The notes below the pieces were generated by a model. It did not search any database and had not been told where the DNA came from. It saw only the letters and a list, made by a program, of their open reading frames with translations. DNA of 64,000 nucleotides from the NCBI RefSeq assembly GCF_045348435.1, contig NZ_CP157484.1:3782001-3846000 (forward strand). The letters are read 5' to 3'. This stretch comes from Alsobacter sp045348435 (GTDB lineage Bacteria; Pseudomonadota; Alphaproteobacteria; Rhizobiales; Beijerinckiaceae). The stretch's first letter is position 1. Every line of letters starts with the position of its first letter. The position numbers and the translations under genes were made by a program. Shown here piece by piece: positions 1 to 11,687 of this stretch.

Positions 1-1143
1 GAGCTTGGAGACGCGCAGCACCCATTTGGGGTCGAGCTCGGAGCCCTGGTAGTTCTTCAGGAAGTCCTCGCGCGAGACGCGGTAGCTTTCGGCCAGGCGC
101 ATCAGCCGGCCCTCGAGGCCGATCAGCCGCTTGTTGATGTCGTAGAGCTGCTCCACCAGCGCGTCGATGCGGTTCTGGTTGAGCGACAGCGACTTCACGT
201 CGGTGACGATCTCTTCCTTGAGCTTCTTGTACTTGCGCTCCTGGGCGGGCGACAGCGAGGTGTTCTGCAGCTTGGACTCGACGTTCTGGTCCTGCAGGCG
301 GCCCAGCTTCTTGTAGGCGTCGGCGATGCGGTCGAAGGTCTCCAGCACCTTCGGCTTCAGCTCCGCCTCCATGGCCGACAGGGAGACGTTGTTCTCCATG
401 TCGTCCTCCTCGAGGTCTCCCTCGGGGATCGGCGCTTCTTCGCCCTCGGCGCGCGCCTCCGGCTGCGGCGCGGCGACGCCGTCGACGGCCTCGCCCTCCT
501 CGCCTTCGACCTTCGGGCCGCCCTTGCCTTCGGGGCCCGCATAGGTGGCTTCCAGGTCGATGATGTCGCGCAGGAGGACCTTGCCCTCCATCAGCTCGTC
601 GCGCCAGATGATGATGGCCTGGAAGGTCAGCGGGCTCTCGCAAAGCCCCGCGATCATCGCCTCGCGGCCGGCCTCGATGCGCTTGGCGATGGCGATCTCG
701 CCCTCGCGGGAGAGCAGCTCCACCGAGCCCATCTCGCGCAGATACATGCGCACCGGATCGTCCGTGCGGTCGGTCGGCTCGGCCTTCTCGGCCCGCGCCA
801 CGACGGCGCGCGGGGCCGCCTCCACGAGGTCGCCCGGCTCGTCGTCGTCGTCGGCCGCCGCGGCGCCCTCCTGGCCCTCGGCGCGCTCGGTGTCGGCTTC
901 CTCCGACTCCACCACGTTGATGCCCATCTCGTTGAGCATCGCGTAGATGTCCTCGATCTGGTCCGAGGAGTTCTGGTCCGAAGGGAGGACCTCGTTCAGT
1001 TCGTCGTAGGTGACATAGCCGCGCTTCTTGGCGAGCTTGATCATCCTCTTGACGGCCTGGTCGGTAAGGTCGAGAAGCGGGCTGTCGACCTGCGGCGCCT
1101 CAGCCACGTCGCCCTCGTTCTTCTCAGTCGTTTTGGTCGCCAT
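1..1143 (-). CDS. rpoD: RNA polymerase primary sigma factor RpoD (sigma-70), N-terminal part
   Basis: The gene runs off the left edge; the first 381 codons are visible and start at ATG 1143. Sigma-70 region 1.1 is recognisable at residues ~15-85 (TDQAVKRMIKLAKKRGYVT). An acidic linker follows, then region 1.2 at ~125-155 (DPVRMYLREMGSVELLSREG), then the long non-conserved region, acidic and Glu/Gly-rich at ~200-250. Regions 2-4, which bind core enzyme, -10 and -35, lie outside the window. The protein directs RNA polymerase to housekeeping promoters. It lies downstream of dnaG on the same strand after 258 bases, the usual dnaG-rpoD order in alphaproteobacteria. No frameshift is seen in the visible part. 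Confidence 0.95.
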   Translation of the reverse strand, partial: MATKTTEKNEGDVAEAPQVDSPLLDLTDQAVKRMIKLAKKRGYVTYDELNEVLPSDQNSSDQIEDIYAMLNEMGINVVESEEADTERAEGQEGAAAADDDDEPGDLVEAAPRAVVARAEKAEPTDRTDDPVRMYLREMGSVELLSREGEIAIAKRIEAGREAMIAGLCESPLTFQAIIIWRDELMEGKVLLRDIIDLEATYAGPEGKGGPKVEGEEGEAVDGVAAPQPEARAEGEEAPIPEGDLEEDDMENNVSLSAMEAELKPKVLETFDRIADAYKKLGRLQDQNVESKLQNTSLSPAQERKYKKLKEEIVTDVKSLSLNQNRIDALVEQLYDINKRLIGLEGRLMRLAESYRVSREDFLKNYQGSELDPKWVLRVSKL

Positions 1144-1401
1144 GCCCGGTCGCTCCAAGCCTGTCCCGCCCCGCCGCGGGTGAATCTTCAACGCAGAAAC
1201 GGGCGGCAAGGACCATCGGTCCATCCGCCCTTATCGTCTTGTCATCCGGATCAAAGTCGCGAATCGTTTACGTCACCCTTAACCACGCGCGTCATTCCGG
1301 TCGTCACGCCGCCCCTGCGCATCGCCCGACGCAGGCCCGACCGCGGATGAGATCTCCGCCGGGCCAGGCCGCCGGGCCGCCCGAGAGAGGGCGCCAGAGG
1401 G

Positions 1402-3360
1402 TCATGGCCGGGAGGTCAGGTCGTCGTCCCGCCCGCCCCTCTCGATCTCGGCTTCCATCCCGTCGATGGCGGAAAGCTGCAACCGGAGGTCTCGGATCCA
1501 GGCGAGGCTGGCCTCGCTCTCGTCCTGGGCGAAGGCCATCTCGGCCATCCCGAGCTCTTTATGTAGCGTCCGCGCCTTGTGATGCAAGGTCGTGGCCTGA
1601 CGAAGGCTTTCCCTCACTTCGACGGGATCGGCTCCGGAGTCAAGACACCACCGGTCGCCGGGGCGCACCGCCGCCTCAACCCGGGCGAGCAGCGGGCCGA
1701 TCCCGCGCAGCTCCAGAGTCTCGCGCGAGACGTCCGCTCCGCCGGCCGCCCTGTCGGCGTCCAGGTCGACCAGCGCCTGGCGCAGGCGGTTGGTGTCGGG
1801 ATGGGCGAGATCGAGCTCCAGCAAGGCCTCCGCCTGGCTGGCGAGCAGGTCCGGATGGGCCACGAGCGCGGCCAGGATCAGGGCTTCGCGGGGCGAAACG
1901 GTCGGCGTCTTGGAGAAGAGCGCGCTGCGGGACAGGCTCTCGGACGCCCGCACCGGCTCGCCTGAGAAGCCGCCCTGGCGCCGAGGGTCGCGCCCGCGCG
2001 CCCCGCCCCGGCCGGCCGCGAAGCCCTGCCCGCGGCCGCCCTGCCCATAGCCGCCCTGCTGCGGGCCGGACTGCTGGCCATAGCCGCCGCTGCGGGGCGA
2101 GAGCTGGCGCAGGCGCGCCTCCATCTCGGCCCGGTAATGCTTGCGCAGGTCTTCGTCGCGGATGCCGGCCAGCAGCGCCCGCAGGCGCTTCTCCAGCATG
2201 GCCTTGCGCTCCGGCGTGTCGAGCGGCCCGGCCTCGACCTCGCGCGTCCACAGGATCTCGACCATGGGGGACGCCCCGTCGAGCACCCGTGCGATCGCCT
2301 GGCCGCCGCCCGACCGCGCGAGGTCGTCCGGGTCCTGCCCTTCCGGCAGCAGCGCGAAGCGCACCGACTTGCCGGGCTCCAGCAAGGGCAGCGCGACGTC
2401 GATGGCCCGGAAGGCGGCGCGCCGTCCCGCCTTGTCGCCGTCGAAGCACAGGATCGGCTCGTCGGCCATGCGCCACAGCAAGGTGAGCTGCTCGGGCGTC
2501 AGCGCCGTGCCCAGCGGCGCCACCGCATGGGGAAATCCCGCCATCGCCATGGCGATCACGTCGACATAGCCCTCCACGGCGATGACGGTCCCCTTGTCAT
2601 GCGCGGGCTTGCGGGCGTTGTGGTGGTTGTAGAGCACCGCGCCCTTGTGGAAGAGCGTCGTCTCGGGGCTGTTCAGGTATTTGGCCGGAACGTCGGCGGC
2701 CAGCGCCCGGCCACCGAAGGCGATGACGCGGCCGCGCACGTCGCAGATCGGGAACATCAGCCGGTCCCGGAACCGGTCGAACGGCACCGGCACGTCGTCG
2801 CCATGCACCAGCAGGCCCGTCTCGATCATGGCCTCGACGGCGACGCCCTTGCCGGCGAGGTGGTCGCGCAGGGCATGCTTGTCGGGCGCCGCGTAACCCA
2901 GGCCGAACCGCTTGCGGATCTCGCCGCCAAGCCCGCGGCCCTCGCAATAGGCCCGCGCCTTCAGCCCCGCCTTGCTCTCCAGCTGGCTTTCGAAGAACGC
3001 CGCCGCCAAGGCCATCACCTCGTGCAGGCTGCGGGCCTTGCGCTCCTGCTCCTCCGCCTCGCGGGACGCCTTGGGCAGCGTCACGCCGGCGAGCCCGGCG
3101 AGCTTCTCCACGGCCTCCGGGAAGGCGACGCCCTCCGTCTCCATCACGAAGGCGAAGATGTCGCCATGCTTGCCGGAGGAGAAATCGTGGAAGAAGCCCT
3201 TCTGGTCGTTGACGAAGAAGGACGGCGACCGCTCCGCGTTGAAGGGCGACAGCCCCTTCCACTCGCGCCCGGCCTTGGCCAGCCTCACCCGCTTGCCGAC
3301 GACCTCCGACACGGGAAGCCGGGCGCGGATCTCGTCGAGAATGCCGGGCGGGAATTTCAT
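1402..3360 (-). CDS. dnaG: DNA primase DnaG
   Basis: This 652-residue primase makes the RNA primers for replication and acts with the replicative helicase. The N-terminal domain (residues ~1-100), the TOPRIM core (~200-380, with AVEGYVDVIAMAMAGF and ILCFDGDKAGRRAA, whose acidic residues bind metal) and a helicase-interaction C-terminal domain are all present. A Gly/Gln-rich linker separates the core from the C-terminus (~425-470). The zinc-finger positions are altered. Where the E. coli protein has Cys-Pro-Phe-His and Cys-x-x-Cys, this one reads Ser38-Pro-Phe-Asn41 and Asp59-Phe-Ser-Ser62, so no ligand set remains. The start at ATG 3360 gives the expected KFPPGILDEIRARLPVSEVV opening. The yqeY-like gene lies upstream on the same strand. 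Confidence 0.97.
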   Translation of the reverse strand: MKFPPGILDEIRARLPVSEVVGKRVRLAKAGREWKGLSPFNAERSPSFFVNDQKGFFHDFSSGKHGDIFAFVMETEGVAFPEAVEKLAGLAGVTLPKASREAEEQERKARSLHEVMALAAAFFESQLESKAGLKARAYCEGRGLGGEIRKRFGLGYAAPDKHALRDHLAGKGVAVEAMIETGLLVHGDDVPVPFDRFRDRLMFPICDVRGRVIAFGGRALAADVPAKYLNSPETTLFHKGAVLYNHHNARKPAHDKGTVIAVEGYVDVIAMAMAGFPHAVAPLGTALTPEQLTLLWRMADEPILCFDGDKAGRRAAFRAIDVALPLLEPGKSVRFALLPEGQDPDDLARSGGGQAIARVLDGASPMVEILWTREVEAGPLDTPERKAMLEKRLRALLAGIRDEDLRKHYRAEMEARLRQLSPRSGGYGQQSGPQQGGYGQGGRGQGFAAGRGGARGRDPRRQGGFSGEPVRASESLSRSALFSKTPTVSPREALILAALVAHPDLLASQAEALLELDLAHPDTNRLRQALVDLDADRAAGGADVSRETLELRGIGPLLARVEAAVRPGDRWCLDSGADPVEVRESLRQATTLHHKARTLHKELGMAEMAFAQDESEASLAWIRDLRLQLSAIDGMEAEIERGGRDDDLTSRP

Positions 3361-3530
3361 GCCTGGCTCATATAGGGCTGCGCCGAGTCGGCCGGAATGA
3401 TTGACGGGTTACGCCCGCTATCCACAGGCCTCAAGGTAGGCGGCGCCTTTGAGGAAAACCAAGGTTTCCTGGCCGTCATCCGCAGCGAGGCTCTCCGACA
3501 CGAAGCTGTGCCGCCGATAAATGCCCGAGC

Positions 3531-3563
3531 GGCGAGTGGAGGCGATCTCTTACCCCACTCGCC
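3531..3563. terminator. Hairpin between the yqeY-like gene and dnaG
   Basis: GGCGAGTGG (3531-3539) pairs perfectly with CCACTCGCC (3555-3563) across a 15-base loop. It lies 22 bases past the stop codon of the yqeY-like gene on the minus strand. There is no T-run, so it may be an attenuator or RNA-stability element rather than a full intrinsic terminator. Confidence 0.35.
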
Positions 3564-3585
3564 ATTCGCCGCTCCCCATTCGCCC

Positions 3586-4038
3586 TCACCCCTGCAGCTT
3601 GGCCTTGATCGCCGCGCTGGCCTTGCCGAAGTCCATCTGGCCGGCGTAGCGCTCCTTCAGGGCGGCCATCACCTTGCCCATGTCGCGCAGGCCCGCCGCG
3701 CCGGTCTGGGCGATGGCGGCGTCGATGGCGGCGGAGACCTCGGCCTCGTCCATCTGCTTGGGCAGGAAGCTGGAGATGATGGCGATCTCCTCGCTCTCCT
3801 GCTCGGCGAGCTCGGGACGGCCGTTGTCCTGGTAGATCTTCAGCGATTCCTGGCGCTGCTTGATCATCTTCTGCAGCAGCCCGAGGATCTCGTCGTCGGA
3901 GAGCGGGTCCTTTCCGGCCCCGCGCGCCTCGATGTCGCGGTCCTTCAGGGCGGCGGTGATCAGCCGGACGGTGGAGATGCGGCGCTTGTCGCCGGCCTTC
4001 ATGGCCTCCTTCAGCGACGTGGTGAAGTCCTCGCGCAT
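3586..4038 (-). CDS. GatB/YqeY domain protein
   Basis: This 150-residue protein belongs to the YqeY family, which shares the C-terminal domain of the GatB amidotransferase subunit. The domain binds tRNA in GatB; the free-standing form is of uncertain function. Family features are the opening MREDFTTSLKEAMKAGDKRR, the central LITAALKDRDIEARG, and the C-terminal GAAGLRDMGKVMAALKERYA. The frame stays open for 34 codons upstream, but family alignment begins at MREDF, so ATG 4038 is chosen. The position between carA (divergent) and dnaG-rpoD is conserved in Hyphomicrobiales. Confidence 0.9.
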   Translation of the reverse strand: MREDFTTSLKEAMKAGDKRRISTVRLITAALKDRDIEARGAGKDPLSDDEILGLLQKMIKQRQESLKIYQDNGRPELAEQESEEIAIISSFLPKQMDEAEVSAAIDAAIAQTGAAGLRDMGKVMAALKERYAGQMDFGKASAAIKAKLQG

Positions 4039-4151
4039 GGCGCTTGTCTTTCCTGTTGAGGCGGCGCGCCGGCCTCCCGGGCTTCGGGGCGGCGATGCAG
4101 GCCTGGTCTTAAGTGGCTGAAACCTGTTGTGAATTCCCAAAGCAATTCGGG

Positions 4152-4179
4152 TTGACGGGCTCTGTTGCGCGTCCTAGTT
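4152..4179 (+). promoter_or_regulatory. Candidate sigma-70 promoter of carA
   Basis: TTGACG (4152-4157) and CTAGTT (4174-4179) are separated by 16 bases, in the 280-base divergent gap between the yqeY-like gene and carA. The start would lie about 130 bases before the carA ATG, leaving room for a leader. This was matched by eye only. Confidence 0.35.
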
Positions 4180-4318
4180 TGCCGGCCCGGCGCTCGGGTC
4201 CTGCGGACTCGGGTCGATAGCGTGCGGCGCTGCGTGTTCCCGGCGTTGACTTCCCGGCGGTCGAGTGTCCTGAGCGCAGCGTCTTCGCCGCGCCCGGGCG
4301 GCAGGATTTAGGACGAAA

Positions 4319-5527
4319 ATGGCGAAGCTTCAAGATCAGGCCCACGGGCAGGCTGACGATGGCGGCTGGGCGGAGCCCCGCGCGACGGCGCTTCTGGTTC
4401 TGGCGGATGGCACGGTCCTGGAAGGGACCGGCGTCGGCGCCCTCGGCGAAGCGCCCGGCGAGGTCTGCTTCAACACCGCCATGACGGGCTATCAGGAGAT
4501 CCTGACCGACCCGTCCTATGCGGGCCAGATCGTCACCTTCACCTTCCCGCATATCGGCAATGTCGGGGTCAACGACGAGGACGTCGAGACCATCAACATG
4601 GCCGCGTCCTCGGGCGTGCGCGGCGTCATCCTGCACACCGCCGTCACCGATCCGTCCAACTACCGGTCGAGCCGCCATTTCGACCTGTGGCTGAAGGCCC
4701 GCGGGATCGTCGGACTGACCGGGATCGACACCCGCGCGCTCACCGCCCTCATCCGCCAGAAGGGCATGCCGAACGCGATCATCGCGCATGATCCGTCGGG
4801 GAGCTTCGACGTGGAGGCGCTGAAGCGCCAGGCCGCGGCGCTGCCCTCCATGGACGGGCTCGACCTCGTCCCGATGGTCACCACCGCCCAGCGCTTCGAC
4901 TGGGACGAGACCAGCTGGGCCTGGAGCAAGGGCTTCGGCCGGCAGGAGGCCCCCAAGCGCCACGTGGTCGCCATCGACTACGGCGTGAAGCGCAACATCC
5001 TGCGTCTGCTGGCCGACCGGGAGTGCAAGGTCACGGTCGTGCCCGCCACCGCCACCGCCGAGGACATCCTGGCCCTGCGGCCCGACGGCGTGTTCCTGTC
5101 CAACGGCCCGGGCGACCCCGCCGCGACCGGCGAATACTCCGTCCCGGTCATCCGCGCCCTGCTGGACGAGAAGATCCCCACCTTCGGGATCTGCCTCGGC
5201 CACCAGATGATGGCGCTCGCCGTCGGGGCGAAGACCGCCAAGATGCACCAGGGCCACCACGGGGCGAACCACCCGGTGAAGGACTTCACCACCGACAAGG
5301 TGGAGATCGTGTCCATGAACCATGGCTTCGCGGTGGACCGCGACAGCCTGCCGGCCAACGCCCGGGAGACGCATGTCTCCCTGTTCGACGGCTCCAATTG
5401 CGGCATTGCGCTGACGGACCGCCCGGCCTTCTCGGTGCAGCACCATCCGGAAGCCTCGCCCGGCCCGCAGGACAGCCACTACCTGTTCGACCGCTTCGTC
5501 CAGCTCATGGACGACAACAAGCGCTGA
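4319..5527 (+). CDS. carA: Carbamoyl-phosphate synthase small subunit CarA
   Basis: This 402-residue glutamine amidotransferase subunit hydrolyses glutamine and channels ammonia to CarB. The product, carbamoyl phosphate, feeds arginine and pyrimidine synthesis. The N-terminal CPSase domain (GEVCFNTAMTGYQEILTDPS) is followed by the class I amidotransferase domain with SNGPGDP, the nucleophile elbow FGICLGHQMM and the C-terminal His/Glu pair in VQHHPEASPGP. Length is normal. The first ~20 residues are a short polar extension. carB lies 2.7 kb downstream on the same strand, separated by four unrelated genes, so the two are not one simple operon. Confidence 0.98.
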   Translation: MAKLQDQAHGQADDGGWAEPRATALLVLADGTVLEGTGVGALGEAPGEVCFNTAMTGYQEILTDPSYAGQIVTFTFPHIGNVGVNDEDVETINMAASSGVRGVILHTAVTDPSNYRSSRHFDLWLKARGIVGLTGIDTRALTALIRQKGMPNAIIAHDPSGSFDVEALKRQAAALPSMDGLDLVPMVTTAQRFDWDETSWAWSKGFGRQEAPKRHVVAIDYGVKRNILRLLADRECKVTVVPATATAEDILALRPDGVFLSNGPGDPAATGEYSVPVIRALLDEKIPTFGICLGHQMMALAVGAKTAKMHQGHHGANHPVKDFTTDKVEIVSMNHGFAVDRDSLPANARETHVSLFDGSNCGIALTDRPAFSVQHHPEASPGPQDSHYLFDRFVQLMDDNKR

Positions 5528-5544
5528 GCCTCGCTCCCGCCGCG

Positions 5545-5568
5545 AGGGCGGCCCCGGGGGGCCGCCCT
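5545..5568. terminator. Bidirectional stem-loop between converging genes
   Basis: AGGGCGGCC (5545-5553) pairs exactly with GGCCGCCCT (5560-5568), 18 bases after the carA stop and before the stop of the converging gene at 5595. The T-run is missing. Placement between two convergent stop codons supports a terminator for both. Confidence 0.6.
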
Positions 5569-5594
5569 GTCCGTCACGCTGTCAGGCGCAGGCC

Positions 5595-6122
5595 TCAGCG
5601 GGCGCCCTGGAGCCCCTTGTCCATCAGCGTGCGCCCGGCGTTGGCGAGCGCCTCGCCGACGCTCGCGTCCCGCACCGCGTCGGCCGCCGCCAGCATGCGC
5701 GACCCCGCGAGGAAGAGCTCGCCCGCGTTGAGCTTCTCGTTCTCCTCCCACCACCACGGGGGCGGCGGCGGAGGCGGCCAGTGGCCGACCGGCGGCCAGC
5801 CGATGGGCCATTTCGGCCAGCGCGGGCACAGCTCGTCGAAATCGGCCACCTTCGACAGAGCAAGCCGCACGAGGTTCTTGCCTGTCTCTCCCCCGACGCC
5901 CTCGGCCGTGCGGGTGAGGGCGATGATTTCGGCCAGATGCGCGTCCGCCGCCGCGATCACGGCGACCTCGCGGGTGGGCTGCGGCTGGCGCGCGTGCTCG
6001 CGCCGCTCCACGGCGGCGCCCAGCGCGCCAATCGGTCCATGCGGAAACACCGCGTCGGCCGCCTCGGGCCGGATGCGGACGATGAGCTGCGCGAGGAAAT
6101 TGAACGCTGACTTGTCGACCAT
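5595..6122 (-). CDS. Hypothetical protein with a Pro/Trp-rich segment
   Basis: A 175-residue protein of no family I recognise. Residues ~1-95 look like a mixed helical domain (LAQLIVRIRPEAADAVFPHG, ALSKVADFDELCPRWPKW). A striking low-complexity run at ~98-125 alternates Pro and Trp (GWPPVGHWPPPPPPPWWW). A helical tail ends the protein (GELFLAGSRMLAAADAV, ANAGRTLMDKGL). No signal peptide or membrane span is seen. The opening MVDKSAFNFL is natural and is preceded by AGGAGGCGCATC-type sequence, a good ribosome site. It converges on carA and stands alone as a transcription unit. Related proteins would be expected among alphaproteobacterial hypotheticals, but I cannot name one. Confidence 0.75.
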   Translation of the reverse strand: MVDKSAFNFLAQLIVRIRPEAADAVFPHGPIGALGAAVERREHARQPQPTREVAVIAAADAHLAEIIALTRTAEGVGGETGKNLVRLALSKVADFDELCPRWPKWPIGWPPVGHWPPPPPPPWWWEENEKLNAGELFLAGSRMLAAADAVRDASVGEALANAGRTLMDKGLQGAR

Positions 6123-6315
6123 GATGCGCCTCCTGGTTTCGGTCGGACAGCGGCCCTGGGAGGAGAACCGCTGTCCCGACGAAGCCTAGGCCTGGCTGTT
6201 CGGGGCGGGTGTGAGGCGCTTTACACGCCATGCGCGAAGATTTCCGCCGGCTTGCCAGCGCCGGGATGGCGGCCCACGATGCGGCCTCCCCCATCCGCGA
6301 CACCCAGAGGCAACC

Positions 6316-6696
6316 ATGACCCATGCGGCGCGGCTCGGCGGAGCAGCCCTCGTCCTCGCGACCTTGCTGGCCGGCGCGGGAACGGCCGGCGCGGCCTCTC
6401 TCAAGGAGGGTCGCGCGCTGGCGCAGAAGAATTGCGGCCCCTGCCACGCCGTGGGGGCCAAGGGCGCGAGCCCCAACCCGAAATCACCGCCCTTCCGCAC
6501 GCTGAGCCAGCGCTATCCCATCGATTCGCTGCAGGAGGCGCTGGCGGAGGGAATCACGGTCGGCCACGAGGGCCTCGACATGCCGGAGTTCCGGTTCGCG
6601 CCGGAGCAGGTCGACTCGCTCGTGGGCTACATCAAGAGCCTCGCGCCCGAAAAACCGGCCTCCCCCTCCCGGGCGAAGGCGCCGCCGAAGCCCTGA
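6316..6696 (+). CDS. Periplasmic monohaem c-type cytochrome
   Basis: A 126-residue secreted cytochrome c. A Sec signal peptide (residues 1-~26, hydrophobic GGAALVLATLLAGAGTAGAA) precedes a class I cytochrome fold. Haem is attached at CGPCH (~41-45), and the distal Met is probably in GLDMPEFRF (~90). The C-terminal tail is Pro/Lys-rich. It should carry electrons in the periplasm; the partner is unknown. The frame is open upstream to 6211, but ATG 6316 immediately precedes the signal peptide and follows CAACC after AGAGG. It is followed after 83 bases by a methyltransferase gene. Confidence 0.9.
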   Translation: MTHAARLGGAALVLATLLAGAGTAGAASLKEGRALAQKNCGPCHAVGAKGASPNPKSPPFRTLSQRYPIDSLQEALAEGITVGHEGLDMPEFRFAPEQVDSLVGYIKSLAPEKPASPSRAKAPPKP

Positions 6697-6779
6697 TCCG
6701 AGGTCCCGGTCCCGCTGGCCGCGCAATCGCGCTACAACCTTGTTCGGGCCGCGTCGGCCCGGGGAGTGCGCGGTTCATC

Positions 6780-7493
6780 ATGGCCAGGTCGTGGCGCGAT
6801 TTCTTCGACGGCGAACATTCCATCTATGTGAATGCGCGGCACAAGGCGCTGCACGACCGCATGGTCGCGCGCGACGTCGCCGCCATCGTGGCCTCGCTGG
6901 CGGCGGCGGGCCGCCCGCCGACCGTGCTGGACTTCGGCTGCGGCGAGGCGACCGAGGCCCAGGAGGTGGCGCGGGTCTCCTCCAGCCTCATCCTGTCGGA
7001 CGCCGCGCCCGCCGTTCTGGCGCGCGTGCGCGAGCGCTATCGCGGCGATCCGCGCATCCGCGTCCTGGATCCCGGCGAGGTCGAGGCGCTGGCGCCCGGG
7101 AGCCTGGACGTCGTGGCGGTCAACTCGCTGCTGCAATATCTGCCGCGGGCGGAGCTCCAGCGGCTGCTGGAGGTCTGGCGCGATCTGCTGGCGCCCGGGG
7201 GCCATCTCGTCGTCGGCGACGTGGTTCCGCCCGACGTCAGCCCGCTGACCGACGCGGCCGCGCTGCTGCGCTTCGGCTGGCAGGGCGGCTTCCTGGCGGC
7301 GGCCGGCGCCGGGCTTGTCCGCACCGCCCTGTCCGACTACCGCAGGCTCCGGGCCGAGCTCGGCCTGTCCACCTATGACGAGAACGTCATGCTGTCGCTG
7401 CTCGAGAACGCCGGCTTCGAGGCGCGCCGCCGCCGCCCCAATATCGGCCACAACCAGGCCCGCATGACCTTCGTGGCGACCCGGCCGGACTGA
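6780..7493 (+). CDS. Class I SAM-dependent methyltransferase
   Basis: A 237-residue enzyme with a Rossmann-like SAM-binding domain. Motif I is VLDFGCGEATEAQ (~50-62), the acidic residue after strand 2 is in LILSDAAP, and motif IV is VDVVAVNSLLQYLP-like at ~110-120 followed by LAPGGHLVVGDV. The fold resembles Methyltransf_11/25 enzymes, whose substrates vary from lipids to small molecules, so the substrate is not assigned. ATG 6780 is chosen because residues before MARSWRDFFDG are GC-rich readthrough. The neighbouring GtrA-family gene converges on it 12 bases away. Confidence 0.85.
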   Translation: MARSWRDFFDGEHSIYVNARHKALHDRMVARDVAAIVASLAAAGRPPTVLDFGCGEATEAQEVARVSSSLILSDAAPAVLARVRERYRGDPRIRVLDPGEVEALAPGSLDVVAVNSLLQYLPRAELQRLLEVWRDLLAPGGHLVVGDVVPPDVSPLTDAAALLRFGWQGGFLAAAGAGLVRTALSDYRRLRAELGLSTYDENVMLSLLENAGFEARRRRPNIGHNQARMTFVATRPD

Positions 7494-7505
7494 CGCGCTC
7501 CCGCG

Positions 7506-7946
7506 TCACAGAGGCGCGGGCGGAACCTCGGATCGTCCGCGGAAGGTCCACCAGCGGTTGGCGGCGAAGCTCCACACCATCACGAGCCCGGTGGTGACGA
7601 GCTGCGCCAGGAGATAAGGCGCCCCGGCCCGGCCGTGCAGCAGCGCCATGGAGAGCCCGGTCAGCCCGAAGCCGACCCCCGCCACCAGGGCGAAGCGCCA
7701 TGTCGCCTCGCCATGCGGCCGGTCGCTGCGGAAGGCGTAGCGGCGGTTGAGCCCGTAGGAGACGACGCCCCCCGCCACATAGCCGGCCAGCGTCGCCCAG
7801 ACCGCATGGACGCCCGCGAGCTCCACCAGCCCGACGAGCAGCCCGTAATGGACGACGGCCGCCGCCACGCCCACCCCGGCGAAGGCGGAGATTTGGCGCG
7901 ACAGGGCGGCGGCGGCGGTGCGGGACGTCGGTCGGAATTCGGACAC
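7506..7946 (-). CDS. GtrA family membrane protein
   Basis: A 146-residue integral membrane protein with four predicted helices: FAGVGVAAAVVHYGLLVGLV, VWATLAGYVAGGVVSYGLN, ALVAGVGFGLTGLSMALL and YLLAQLVTTGLVMVWSFAAN. It ends with the family's NRWWTFR motif, and the conserved LNRRYAFRS follows helix 2. GtrA/DPMS-type proteins help translocate or organise polyprenyl-linked sugars for cell-surface glycans. The chosen start is GTG 7946 (VSEFRPTSR), which gives the family length; the open frame continues upstream to 8150 but is polar and unrelated. No partner glycosyltransferase is adjacent. Confidence 0.85.
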   Translation of the reverse strand: MSEFRPTSRTAAAALSRQISAFAGVGVAAAVVHYGLLVGLVELAGVHAVWATLAGYVAGGVVSYGLNRRYAFRSDRPHGEATWRFALVAGVGFGLTGLSMALLHGRAGAPYLLAQLVTTGLVMVWSFAANRWWTFRGRSEVPPAPL

Positions 7947-8223
7947 GGGGCGCTTTTGGGCCGTGTCGCCGCCCCGGTCAATGCCGGGGCCGCCGAGTCC
8001 ACAGCCTGCGCGGCCTTGGCCCTTCCCACGGCTGCGATTCTCGTTTAATGACACGCGACTTTCGGCGGGAAGTCTCGATAACCGGCGTCCCCGCCCGAAA
8101 CCTGATCCAGGTTCCCGCGAGGACGCGCTCCGGCCGTAGATTTGGCCCATAGCGCGGCCTTTTTTTGTGCGCGCGTCCAGGCGGGATCACCCGCCTCGCG
8201 CCGAGCCATGATGACGAGGCGAC

Positions 8224-11556
<3,333 letters not shown>

Positions 11557-11577
11557 AACCCGCCGGACGGCGGGGTT
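11557..11577 (+). terminator. Stem-loop immediately after carB
   Basis: AACCCGCC (11557-11564) pairs with GGCGGGGTT (11569-11577), with one bulged G, directly behind the carB stop codon. No T-run follows, so termination here is uncertain. Confidence 0.35.
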
Positions 11578-11687
11578 CACTGTCCGAACGCGGTCCGCAT
11601 GAGTCCGAGCCCCTGAAAGGGGGGCCCGGAACGGCGGCCTTTTCGGGTTTGGCGGCTCTTGCGGATCAAGATCGAACGGAAGAAATG

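Noticed and set aside
1239..2486. A 415-residue plus-strand frame opposite dnaG
   Set aside because: Low-complexity Arg/Pro/Gly product fully antisense to the conserved primase gene.
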